The notes under the pieces are model-generated. The model was not told the DNA's origin, did not search any database, and saw only the letters and a list, made by a program, of their open reading frames with translations. A program made the translations under genes and the position numbers. From JASSUD01 sp031963005 (GTDB lineage: Bacteria; Pseudomonadota; Gammaproteobacteria; Burkholderiales; Burkholderiaceae), in NCBI GenBank assembly GCA_031963005.1, contig JASSUL010000001.1:62001-126000 (forward strand): a stretch of 64,000 bases of DNA, written 5' to 3'. Shown here piece by piece: positions 34,800-43,016 of the stretch (position 1 is its first letter; each line of letters begins with the position of its first letter).

Positions 34800-37511
34800 T
34801 TAGTTTAAGCGTTTCAGAAATTCAACAATAGCCTCGCTATTGTATTCTATTGCTATGTGCAGCAATTCAGTGCGGTCCTCCTCGCTATCGATAGATTGAA
34901 ATTGCTCGCTTTCAGCAAGAATCTTAAATATCGCCCCCCTATCGTGTTCTATTGCCATGTACAGCAATTCAATGCATTTTGATCTATCGATAGATTGAAA
35001 TTGCTCGCTTTCGGCAAGAATCTTAAATATCGCCTCATTGTCATCCAATATGATTGCCCTTTCTAGCAGAGTCCATTCTCCGTGCAGCATGTCTATCGCT
35101 GCGCCTCGGTCGACAAAAAATTGAACCATCACTGGGTCTTTATTGTCCATTGCCAGGCTTATTGGACTGCTTTCGTCGATCACCCAATCTAGTTTTGCTC
35201 CCTCGTTGACCAGAAACTTAACTATATCTAGCCTCTCTGGAGAAATATTACATTCCAATAAACTCGATAAGCCATCTAGCGGATTTTCCTCTATGCCCGC
35301 ATCGATAAGAGGCTTAGCCATATCCCAGTGTTCTACCTTTTCGGCTGCTTTGATAAGAAACCTAGCAAAATCCCAGTGTCTATCATCAAGTGCCGACTCA
35401 AGTGCCGTGCCGAATGTGTGGCGGCCTATTTGTCCTACGTTATTTTTGATCAAAAACCGCGCTGTCGAAATTTGGTTCTCAGTGGCTGCAGTGCAGAACA
35501 GATCCTGTATGCACTGGGCCCAAAAATCCTTGTTTCCCGTAGAAGCTGCAGTGACAAAATCTTTGCCTATCTCCTCTACCGCATGCTGGATCAAAAGCTT
35601 AATTAGCTTGACATCGCGCTCAGCACATGCGGTGTTCAATATGGCTTCTGCTCCGATATGCGTAATCAAAAACTTAGCTATACGCAGGTGATTAGTACCA
35701 GTTTGAATATTATCAAGAGCGAGGCGCAATATTTTTTGGTCTACCTTCGCTTTGCGCTCGACTAAAAATTCAACTATATCGAAGTTGCCCATTTTAACTG
35801 CTAGGCGCATTGGAGTAGTGGCTTGCGCATCACCGAGCGGCAGGTTCATGTCTGCCTGGCGTTCATCTATCAAGTATTTCACTATATCGAGATTGCCTCC
35901 TCCAGCGGCAAGGTGCAGCAAGGAGACGCCTAAAAATGTTTGCTGTAACAATAATAGACCTCTATTCTGGCTACCTTCTAGAATGCACTTAAATATATCG
36001 GTTTTATCCATTCGCAGCGCTAGCACTAAGGGGGTACGCGAACGCCCATCCATCAATTCTGCATTTGCCCCGTGTTTCATTAAGCGTTCAACTGCTGCTT
36101 TATCGCCCTTTCGGACCGCTAAATGTAATGGAGTTTCCCCTTGTGGACCGGGTTCATTAATATCCATACCGGCATCAAGCGATTCTTCAAGCCACTCTTC
36201 CAATTCATTCTTTTCAACCAACAAATATATGACAGGCTTTGTATAAAAGGGTTGGCCTAACTCATTAAGAGGCTTGAGGAACATGCGGCTTTCTAGAATA
36301 TTTTTTCTGACGATAGTTTTAGCGGCTTCAACAGATTCAACAGATTCAACAGCGTTAGCGACATTAGCGACATTAGCGACATTAGCGACATTAGCGACAT
36401 TAGCGACGTTAGCGACGTTAGCAAAGTTAGCGGCATCAGCAAAGTCCTCAATGCCTGCAAAGATATCGTCGTCATCCCCCTCAGCAAAGTTAGCCAAATT
36501 AGCAGCGTTAGCAACGGCAGCAGCATTAGCAACATCAGCCGCGTCAGGAAGGTCCTCAATGCCTGCAAAGATATCGTCGTCATCCCCCTCAGCAAAGTTA
36601 GCCAAATTAGCAGCGTTAGCAACGGCAGCAGCATTAGCAACATCAGCCGCGTCAGGAAGGTCCTCAATGCCTGCAAAGATATCGCCGTCAGCTGCGTCAG
36701 CAACAGCAGCAATGGGAGCAGGCCATGCAAATCCCTCTTCAAACTCGTCATCGGACAATCTCATAAAACATTTTGGCTGAGGAGCTTGATGTTTCGGCTG
36801 AGTCATCCACCACGCTAAATTATTTGAACAATAAACTTGCTTTTTTTCAGATAGCTCCTTATCCCAATTTATAACTTCTGTAGGCGATTCTGAGGTGGAA
36901 GAGGGCGGAATCGGCACATTGAGCAGCCTGAATAAATCTCGTCCAGTTTTAGGTTTATTTTTGTCTACAAATCTCTGGGCAGCTTCAATGACAGGACCTC
37001 TTTTGTAGAAATCCGAAAGAGTATGGTTTATTAACTGTCGGAAAGAATCGTTCTCCTCAAAATTAGCTTTGACTCCCTTGGAAAAAAGTAAGGTATATAA
37101 CGCGCTACACTCTTCATGCGAATTAGGCTGAAACCGTTCGCATAGCACCTCATGAACCGTTTTAGAACCGGCCCAACTCACACGAAAAATAGATCCCCAA
37201 GTTTCAAAAGGACAGTAACTCAAGATTTTTATCCAAATCTCAAGAGGTAATCCTAGCAACGCTTCTGGTTGCTCTATTACCGCTTTAGAATCGGGCCAAT
37301 TCGCTCTGAAAACAGCTTGCCAAGTTTCAAAAGGACAGTAACTCAAGATTTTTTTCCAAATCTCAAGAGGTAATCCTAGCAACTCTTTTGGTTCCTCTAT
37401 TGGTTGCTCTAATGCGGCAAGTTTTTGCTCGAGAGAAATAATGGATCGCGCAACAGGGTGAAGAACTGGAAGTGGTGCTGTCGGAGTGAGTCCGTTTAGC
37501 GCGCCTATCAT
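34800..37511 (-). CDS. double F-box, tandem-repeat and ankyrin protein, putative effector
   Basis: The 903-residue protein is built of eukaryote-like parts. Two nearly identical F-box motifs, LLGLPLEIWKKILSYCPFET and LLGLPLEIWIKILSYCPFET, lie at about 43-75 and 83-115. A helical region follows, then acidic Ala/Asn repeats: a 36-residue unit containing DDDIFAGIED and PDAADVANAAAVANAA in two full copies, then a run of VAN triplets. The C-terminal half (about 430-900) has ankyrin repeats such as QGETPLHLAVRKGDKAAVER and LLHLAAGGGNLDIVKYLIDE, and ends in a duplicated segment with AIFKILAESEQFQSID. F-boxes recruit host Skp1-Cullin ubiquitin ligases, so host-protein degradation is a reasonable inference. 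AAAGG precedes the ATG. No hrpII box seen. Confidence 0.8.
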   Translation of the reverse strand: MIGALNGLTPTAPLPVLHPVARSIISLEQKLAALEQPIEEPKELLGLPLEIWKKILSYCPFETWQAVFRANWPDSKAVIEQPEALLGLPLEIWIKILSYCPFETWGSIFRVSWAGSKTVHEVLCERFQPNSHEECSALYTLLFSKGVKANFEENDSFRQLINHTLSDFYKRGPVIEAAQRFVDKNKPKTGRDLFRLLNVPIPPSSTSESPTEVINWDKELSEKKQVYCSNNLAWWMTQPKHQAPQPKCFMRLSDDEFEEGFAWPAPIAAVADAADGDIFAGIEDLPDAADVANAAAVANAANLANFAEGDDDDIFAGIEDLPDAADVANAAAVANAANLANFAEGDDDDIFAGIEDFADAANFANVANVANVANVANVANVANVANAVESVESVEAAKTIVRKNILESRMFLKPLNELGQPFYTKPVIYLLVEKNELEEWLEESLDAGMDINEPGPQGETPLHLAVRKGDKAAVERLMKHGANAELMDGRSRTPLVLALRMDKTDIFKCILEGSQNRGLLLLQQTFLGVSLLHLAAGGGNLDIVKYLIDERQADMNLPLGDAQATTPMRLAVKMGNFDIVEFLVERKAKVDQKILRLALDNIQTGTNHLRIAKFLITHIGAEAILNTACAERDVKLIKLLIQHAVEEIGKDFVTAASTGNKDFWAQCIQDLFCTAATENQISTARFLIKNNVGQIGRHTFGTALESALDDRHWDFARFLIKAAEKVEHWDMAKPLIDAGIEENPLDGLSSLLECNISPERLDIVKFLVNEGAKLDWVIDESSPISLAMDNKDPVMVQFFVDRGAAIDMLHGEWTLLERAIILDDNEAIFKILAESEQFQSIDRSKCIELLYMAIEHDRGAIFKILAESEQFQSIDSEEDRTELLHIAIEYNSEAIVEFLKRLN
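36346..36420. repeat. 9-bp tandem array inside the F-box/ankyrin gene
   Basis: The unit TTAGCGACA or TTAGCGACG repeats about eight times, encoding the VAN triplet run on the reverse strand. Neighbouring TTCAACAGA copies encode VES-type triplets. Such arrays change copy number by slippage without shifting the frame. Confidence 0.85.
36463..36690. repeat. 108-bp direct tandem repeats inside the F-box/ankyrin gene
   Basis: Two copies of a 108-bp unit with almost no differences (ATATCGTCGTCATCCCCC at 36463 recurs at 36571), plus a third partial copy to about 36690. Each encodes 36 residues. Near identity points to recent duplication. Confidence 0.85.
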
Positions 37512-37830
37512 ATTTACTGCCTTTTTGAACAGGGTGAAAGAACCTATTTTTTCTATAATTAAGAAAAATCTTACTATACATCTAAATAAGGTCTTTACAC
37601 TATTCCAATTTCATAAATAATTATTTTTTTAATGACAGTGATAGTACTGCTTGCGACTATATCCCAGCATGCTTCAGTAAAGCTGCATGGCTTTTCGTCA
37701 CGTGAATTTCACCATAGCCAGTGCGAATTCTCTTTGTATTCTGGCGCTTACGGCGCGTATTAGCGTGGTGTACGGGTAAGACCGGCGACCCAACTTCTGA
37801 GCCACATTCTTTATCATGGCAATGGCTTTT
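37512..37830. other. intergenic stretch upstream of the F-box/ankyrin gene
   Basis: This holds the promoter of the reverse gene. The part 37650-37820 has a reverse-strand coding look in pieces (for example RKRQNTKRIRTGYGE) but with stops in every frame. It may be a decayed gene, which I cannot identify. Confidence 0.35.
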
Positions 37831-38014
37831 CTGAGGGCCTGTTCATAATTTTCAGAAATCACCCTTAAGGCGGTAATGTTGGGGTTCCAAAATCACCCAA
37901 AAACGCACCCCAACCTACCATTTTTTGGCATTTTTCGTAGCTTGGGGTGACGAATTGAATTAAATACGGAACCCCAACACAATCCACTTTTGAAGATTAT
38001 GAACAGGTTCTGAG
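37831..38014. repeat. 184-bp MITE, copy 2
   Basis: Inverted ends CTGAGGGCCTGTTCATAAT (37831) and its counterpart ending at 38014, with interior palindromes and the identical segment TGACGAATTGAATTAAATAC, as in copy 1 at 30319-30511. It lies 24 bp beyond the stop of the second F-box/ankyrin gene. Confidence 0.85.
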
Positions 38015-38038
38015 AGCAAAGCAGCGTAGTTTAGTTTC

Positions 38039-39094
38039 CTAGCGCTGTGTAGCCGGGCTGCGCTCACGCGCACCGTATTTAAGTAGTAGGTATACCATAC
38101 CTTTATGCCCTTCTTTATTGGCACAATCCAACCCACTTACCCCCTCTTTATTAAACACATCTGGATTGAAACCCGCCTCAAGGAGTTTTCTAAGAAAGTC
38201 TTCTGCTCCATTCGAAATGGCCCAGAGCACCGGCTCTACATCTCCAACAGGATCGAAAAACGCTCCGGTGGCAAGCATTTTATTGAGCTTCGTCTCGTTA
38301 TGCGGGCCACCTTCATAAGTCTTTATGAGTCCATCGAAGACCAGCCTATGGTTGCACTTCAGCAAACCCTCTATATCGAATTCTTGCTCTTGAGTGGAAA
38401 GCTGGCCTAGCTGCATAAGAACATGAAAGCCGAGTTTGTTAGGTATTAACTTAGCTCGAACAGCGGGGTTGTCCGATTTTTGACATAACCCCATGTCTAT
38501 CAAATCCCCTCTCATCATGTTTGGATATGAAGAGATATATTTCTCTCTTTTTTCATGATGCTCGGGGAAACATTTAGATAAAAAAAACCGTATGGCTGGA
38601 ATAACCTCGATGCTTTTACAGCCTTTTAATACCGCGCTTTTGATGAACCTCTCAAATGGGGGATTGTTTATTTTGAGGAGCGCTTCTTGAAAGATTTCTT
38701 CATGGGGAATAGCTTGAGGAATTTTCTCTGCCCACGCTGCTTGATGGCGTGCTAGTAAAATATCATGCAGTTTTTCCGGAATGCCTTCTTTAAAGATTCC
38801 TTTCGCCTTCTTAGAAGATAAAAATTGGCGTATTGGCAAATCTTTCACTGCATGAACAAGAGAATTGCACACTAAACTTGCCAAGCTGAAACTGTGCAAA
38901 TCCTTCACCTTCCCGAGGATCAATATCCAAATCTCAGGGAGTAAATTACAAGGGAACCCTGTATTTAGGCTAAAAGGTGATGCTATCTCTGCGTTATTCC
39001 CCGCCTCAATTTCTGTAGAGAAATTGGATAACGTAGTATTCAATGAACTAGAAGCAGTGGTAATAGATACGGTGCCGCAGAGTTTCTGGTGCAT
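38039..39094 (-). CDS. F-box and ankyrin protein, putative effector
   Basis: The 351-residue protein has an N-terminal Ser/Thr/Asn-rich tail and an F-box-like motif at about 50-85 (LLPEIWILILGKVKDLHSFS, LASLVCNSLVHAV). A helical middle follows, then C-terminal ankyrin-like units (GAEDFLRKLLEAGFNPDVFN and GLDCANKEGHKGMVYLLLKY). It has the same architecture as the neighbouring 903-residue protein but is not a close copy. The expected role is a substrate receptor for host ubiquitin ligases; this is inference. GGAAG lies 9 nt before the ATG. A MITE lies just after its stop. No hrpII box was seen in the 299-bp upstream region. Confidence 0.7.
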   Translation of the reverse strand: MHQKLCGTVSITTASSSLNTTLSNFSTEIEAGNNAEIASPFSLNTGFPCNLLPEIWILILGKVKDLHSFSLASLVCNSLVHAVKDLPIRQFLSSKKAKGIFKEGIPEKLHDILLARHQAAWAEKIPQAIPHEEIFQEALLKINNPPFERFIKSAVLKGCKSIEVIPAIRFFLSKCFPEHHEKREKYISSYPNMMRGDLIDMGLCQKSDNPAVRAKLIPNKLGFHVLMQLGQLSTQEQEFDIEGLLKCNHRLVFDGLIKTYEGGPHNETKLNKMLATGAFFDPVGDVEPVLWAISNGAEDFLRKLLEAGFNPDVFNKEGVSGLDCANKEGHKGMVYLLLKYGARERSPATQR

Positions 39095-39393
39095 GTTGAC
39101 ATCTTCCAGGTGTTAAAAATCTAGGACATTAGGACGTGTTTACCCTTGCCCAGAAGGATTCCTATTGGGCAAGGGAGAGGAAGTGCTGTGACTAGGGGAA
39201 GGTATATCTTGGGCCGCATGTCCCCCAAAAAAAGAGGGGTCCTTTTTGGCAAAGGTAAACACACTTTATGTCTGAGTAAGAAAAATCCCATTGTATAGAG
39301 AGTCAGCTTTTTAAAAGATAGTATAAAGCCTGTATTTCTCTATCGTTGCGGGGTAAGCACAAGGCCTACGATTTTTAACTCATACTCTACTTT

Positions 39394-40761
39394 TCAAGCC
39401 TTGCGTGCAAGCGATTGATCATTCTCATTAGATGCTCTTTGTTTGAGAAATTCTTGAAATTCAGCAAACATATCCGGAGTAACTACATTTGGCGGAAAAG
39501 TATTCAATGGATTTATTTCTGGAGAATCGCTATCTGAAGAAGGCGTACCACTTCTTGTTAAACCTGGATTAGAGCTTATTGCGGACCCTTCAGATATCGT
39601 TCTTACTCTAGAGTGAACCGGTGTGGCGACGCTTGAAGAAAAAGTTTCTGATTCTAATGATTCCACGGCTGATGCATCTACAGTGATCGAAGGTACTGCA
39701 GTTTGCTGCTCAATGGCAGTTTGCTGCTCAATGAGTTGAAGAAATTGAAGATATTGACGTTGATGCTGACTTAATAAAAGCGGATTGATATTTTGAAATG
39801 GCGTATTTTGTATTATCGCGTTTTCACTCGACGGCAATGATATCGGTGACGATGTACCTGCGCCGATATAATAATGATGATGATGTATGTGAATAGTTGA
39901 TTGCTTATTATTTATACTTTCCTTTATGTTCTTTACTTCTTCTTCTATACGTTCTAGAGACGGCATCACAATTTCATTCATACTGGCATAAGTACTTGCC
40001 ACCTGGGAAACTGCATTAATTATGTTATCCATGCTTATCCTATGAGGACCTACAACCTTTTCTTTAAGTACAAAGGCATCGTTTGTTCTAGCATGATTTC
40101 GATCTGAAACCCATGCCTCAGCGAATCGGAGTATCACCAATACAACGCCTATGATAAGCGGCATTCCGTAGATCATAAATGCGCCAGAGACCGTAATCCA
40201 ACCAATCTGACAAGCGAGCATCCATAAGCCAGCTAAACTTCCTGCGCCACTGAGTGCTTCAAATAATCTAGGCAATGTGACTAATTGTTCCGATATGGAT
40301 TTCGTTTGTATGCTTTCCGCCTCCAACACATCGAAATGTGCACGAATCTGTTGCGCCAGCCCTGGGGGATTATTGATCTGTTCTTTGGAAGACATCCCTT
40401 CGCCTTTTTCACAGGCACGATTCCACCTCAGATAAAGCCTTTGCTGCTCTTCGGGACTGGGTTTTAGATTCTTATCTAGCGCACATTTATGCAATTCTTC
40501 AAGAATCTCAATACTAGCGTTTAATAATGATTCTGCTGTATTAATGTGAGTGCGGGGCCGCTCCACATCTTCTGTAGTTAGCCAAAAGTTTTTATAGGAT
40601 CTTTTGATATAAGCAACGAAGTCTTTTATATCAGGCTCGTTTTTCAAAATATCCAATTGCCTAAGAAGGCAATTCTGCTCATCAAGCGTTTTTTTTATTT
40701 CTGCAGAGGGCAAACTAAAAAAGTGCTGTGCGATCGGCGGATTAAAGCTGAAAGTCGTCAT
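39394..40761 (-). CDS. unknown membrane protein, putative effector
   Basis: Unrecognised protein of about 455 residues. The first 180 residues are helical and charged. Two membrane helices lie near 190-230 (AGLWMLACQIGWITVSGAFM and IYGMPLIIGVVLVILRFAEA). A coiled-coil-like stretch (IVMPSLERIEEEVKNIKESI) is followed by a His-rich patch, IHIHHHHYYIG, and a long Ser/Gln/Pro-rich tail with duplicated TAIEQQ. I used the ATG at 40761, which has AAAGG upstream; 40782 is also open. The gene stands among F-box/ankyrin genes, so a host-directed role is possible but not shown. Confidence 0.5.
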   Translation of the reverse strand: MTTFSFNPPIAQHFFSLPSAEIKKTLDEQNCLLRQLDILKNEPDIKDFVAYIKRSYKNFWLTTEDVERPRTHINTAESLLNASIEILEELHKCALDKNLKPSPEEQQRLYLRWNRACEKGEGMSSKEQINNPPGLAQQIRAHFDVLEAESIQTKSISEQLVTLPRLFEALSGAGSLAGLWMLACQIGWITVSGAFMIYGMPLIIGVVLVILRFAEAWVSDRNHARTNDAFVLKEKVVGPHRISMDNIINAVSQVASTYASMNEIVMPSLERIEEEVKNIKESINNKQSTIHIHHHHYYIGAGTSSPISLPSSENAIIQNTPFQNINPLLLSQHQRQYLQFLQLIEQQTAIEQQTAVPSITVDASAVESLESETFSSSVATPVHSRVRTISEGSAISSNPGLTRSGTPSSDSDSPEINPLNTFPPNVVTPDMFAEFQEFLKQRASNENDQSLARKA

Positions 40762-40926
40762 AACAGCCAACCTTTCGTCCAAATACTATGGGACGCGTCT
40801 AATAATGGGTATACGGATACTATTAATCAACAACCGGCCATAGGATGACATCCTATAAACCATGTATTTATTGGACAATGGCGCTTTACAAGAGTTCCTT
40901 GAAAAAAGGTAAAAAAATCAACAGAA

Positions 40927-40968
40927 AAAAAGCCTTGCCAGGATGATGCTTCCCTGGCAAGGCTTTTT
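40927..40968. terminator. bidirectional rho-independent terminator
   Basis: AAAAAGCCTTGCCAGG (40927-40942) and its exact reverse complement (40953-40968) form a 16-bp stem with a 10-nt loop and T-runs on both strands. It lies 26 bp after the pbpG stop and upstream of the next reverse gene. Confidence 0.9.
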
Positions 40969-40993
40969 GGCTTGATGCTACGCTGTAAAGCGC

Positions 40994-42331
40994 TTAGTTT
41001 TGGCTGGCTATAGTTGGCGTGCTAGGTGCAGAAGGATGGGTTTTTGCATACATATTCTGTTTCGTGACCCAAGCGCGGATGCGCAGGGCATCGGTAAAAC
41101 GGGAGGATTTTCCAGTGGAGTCTAGCAATACGATAATTAAAGGTCGATCTCCTACTGTTGCTTGCATGACCAAGCACTCACCGGCTTCATTAATAAAACC
41201 TGTTTTTTGTAAACCTATTGGCCAGGCTATATTGCGAACAAGGGCGTTGCTGTTTTTATAGTGCAGTACCTTGTGCCCTGTGAATACGTTATGACTCACA
41301 TCCGTGGAATATTCGCGGATTAATCGGTATTGGTAAGCCATATTGACCATTTTTGCGAGATCTCGAGCACTAGAGACATTACGGCTGGTTAATCCCGTCG
41401 GATCGACAAAGTGCGTGTCATACATCCCCAAGTCACGTGCCTTGGCATTCATAGCCTCGACGCATGCCTGCTTGCCCCCTGGATAGTAGTTTGCCAAGCT
41501 AGACGCGGCGCGGTTCTCTGAAGACATCAGCGCAATATGCAGCATATCGGCACGTGATAGGCGCGAGCCCACACTTAAGCGTGAGTGCGTGCCTTTTTCA
41601 AAATCACGGTCGGCATTCTTCACTTCCAACATATCGGTAAGCGAGGGATTCGTATCTAGGACCACCATCGCAGTCATCAGTTTACTAATCGAGGCAATTG
41701 GCAATACGGTGCGAGAGTTTTTATCGACCAAAAGCTCATTCGTATTTTGATCGATGACATAGGCTGCGGCGGAACGCAAGGCCATAGCATCGGGGGTTTT
41801 ATGCAAGCCGAAAATATGCCCTTGGGAGAGCGGACGGGATCGCGTGGCGGGAGTAAACATGACCTTTTGCACCCCGGTTCCGCGTCCTGCGTGCGCATGC
41901 ATAACGGGGCGACGTATACCGGCTTGCTTCACTTTGTTCCGCTTCACTTTGCGGGCTTTTTTCTTTTTCGCTTGCTTTTTTTTCTTCGCCGCAGCAGCAG
42001 GTTGAGAAGCCGTTTTTGCGCTCTCTTTTTGCGCTACAGAAGATTTAGAAGCGTCTGCCGGCAGAGTAAAAGTAGGAGCAGCAGCACGGGCAGGTATCAC
42101 CGTACCGAGCGTTAATATACTAGCCAATAGAATATTGATACACCGCGCGCCTATGGATAATACTACGCTTGAAACACGGGCACCTTTTGCGATACCTATT
42201 GATGCTGCGCCAGATACATTGAGGGGTATTTGAAGCGCTTTATCAGTCATCAAGCAAGAAAGTCTTTTCAGCTCTTCTTGTACTTTGTCTGCTTTACACT
42301 TTCTTTGGGCTATAACCATTTTTTTCTTCAC
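40994..42331 (-). CDS. pbpG: D-alanyl-D-alanine endopeptidase (PBP7 type)
   Basis: Low-molecular-mass penicillin-binding protein of the S11 family, which cleaves peptidoglycan crosslinks in the periplasm. The catalytic motifs are SISKLM (SxxK), SEN (SxN) and KTG in LQKTGFINEAGECLVM. The 445-residue product has an unusually long N terminus. A hydrophobic signal-like helix appears only near residue 65-90 (CINILLASILTLGTVIPARA), and a Lys/Ala-rich linker (AAAKKKKQAKKKKARKVKR) follows. The true start may be an internal ATG at 42250. A strong terminator follows the gene. The family is also called DacA-like. Confidence 0.92.
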   Translation of the reverse strand: MKKKMVIAQRKCKADKVQEELKRLSCLMTDKALQIPLNVSGAASIGIAKGARVSSVVLSIGARCINILLASILTLGTVIPARAAAPTFTLPADASKSSVAQKESAKTASQPAAAAKKKKQAKKKKARKVKRNKVKQAGIRRPVMHAHAGRGTGVQKVMFTPATRSRPLSQGHIFGLHKTPDAMALRSAAAYVIDQNTNELLVDKNSRTVLPIASISKLMTAMVVLDTNPSLTDMLEVKNADRDFEKGTHSRLSVGSRLSRADMLHIALMSSENRAASSLANYYPGGKQACVEAMNAKARDLGMYDTHFVDPTGLTSRNVSSARDLAKMVNMAYQYRLIREYSTDVSHNVFTGHKVLHYKNSNALVRNIAWPIGLQKTGFINEAGECLVMQATVGDRPLIIVLLDSTGKSSRFTDALRIRAWVTKQNMYAKTHPSAPSTPTIASQN

Positions 42332-42530
42332 TCAATAAAAAAGTCAGTTTCCCCTGACTCCTTCAGGCCTACAAAGCTGGAAAACAATTCGCCAGATAAT
42401 AAGCATAAAAGCATGTCCATTTGCTTAGCATGCGAAACCAGAAATTGTGTCTTGAAATACGCAATAGATGCGAAAAAGTTTTTTCAAATATCTGGCGTGC
42501 GTGCTGAACAAAAAGGGTAACGGTTCTTTT

Positions 42531-43016
42531 TTACCTATTTTTTAAATAAGATCCTTGGGTATGCATATGGCACAACGCTACGGCCAACGCATCGGCAGAA
42601 TCTGTACTGGGTAAACCATTTAAACACAAGAGTCGCTGCACCATCGCTTGTACCTGCGCTTTCTCCGCATGACCATACCCGACAACCGCTTTTTTAAGCT
42701 GTAGCGCAGTATATTCATGCACCGGCAATTCTTTCGCTACTGCTGCACATATCGCAGCAGCACGGGCTTGAGCCAAAAGGATTGAAGATTGCGGATTGAC
42801 GTTAACAAAGATTTTTTCCACAGCAGCCTGATCGGGTTGATACGATTCTAAAAGGGTTGTGAGACTGGTAAAAATCACCCCTAAACGCTCAGCAAGGGAA
42901 TGGTGTGATGCGGTTTTAATAACGCCGCTCCCTAAATAACGTACCTGTGACCCTTCCCATTCTATAAAGCCCCACCCCGTGACACGCAAACCAGGATCAA
43001 TCCCGATAATCTTCAT
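42531..43016 (-). CDS. ruvC: Holliday junction resolvase RuvC
   Basis: RuvC cuts Holliday junctions released by RuvAB during recombination. The acidic catalytic residues are present: D7 in MKIIGIDPGLRVTGWG, E67 in QAAVEKIFVNVNPQSS, and D139 and D142 in STDSADALAVALCH. The ATG at 43016 gives the standard 161-residue protein; the frame is open to 43046 but that would only add non-conserved residues. The start overlaps the end of uvrB by 20 bases. ruvA and ruvB, which often follow ruvC, are not here. Confidence 0.96.
   Translation of the reverse strand: MKIIGIDPGLRVTGWGFIEWEGSQVRYLGSGVIKTASHHSLAERLGVIFTSLTTLLESYQPDQAAVEKIFVNVNPQSSILLAQARAAAICAAVAKELPVHEYTALQLKKAVVGYGHAEKAQVQAMVQRLLCLNGLPSTDSADALAVALCHMHTQGSYLKNR

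Noticed and set aside
36274..36780. Open forward frame of 168 codons with Ala/Thr/Leu repeats
   Set aside because: It is the antisense reading of the in-frame 9-bp and 108-bp repeats of the F-box/ankyrin gene; repeats of three-base multiples keep all frames open.
37650..37820. Possible transposase remnant on the reverse strand
   Set aside because: Fragments look coding but contain stops in all frames, and no transposase motif could be identified.
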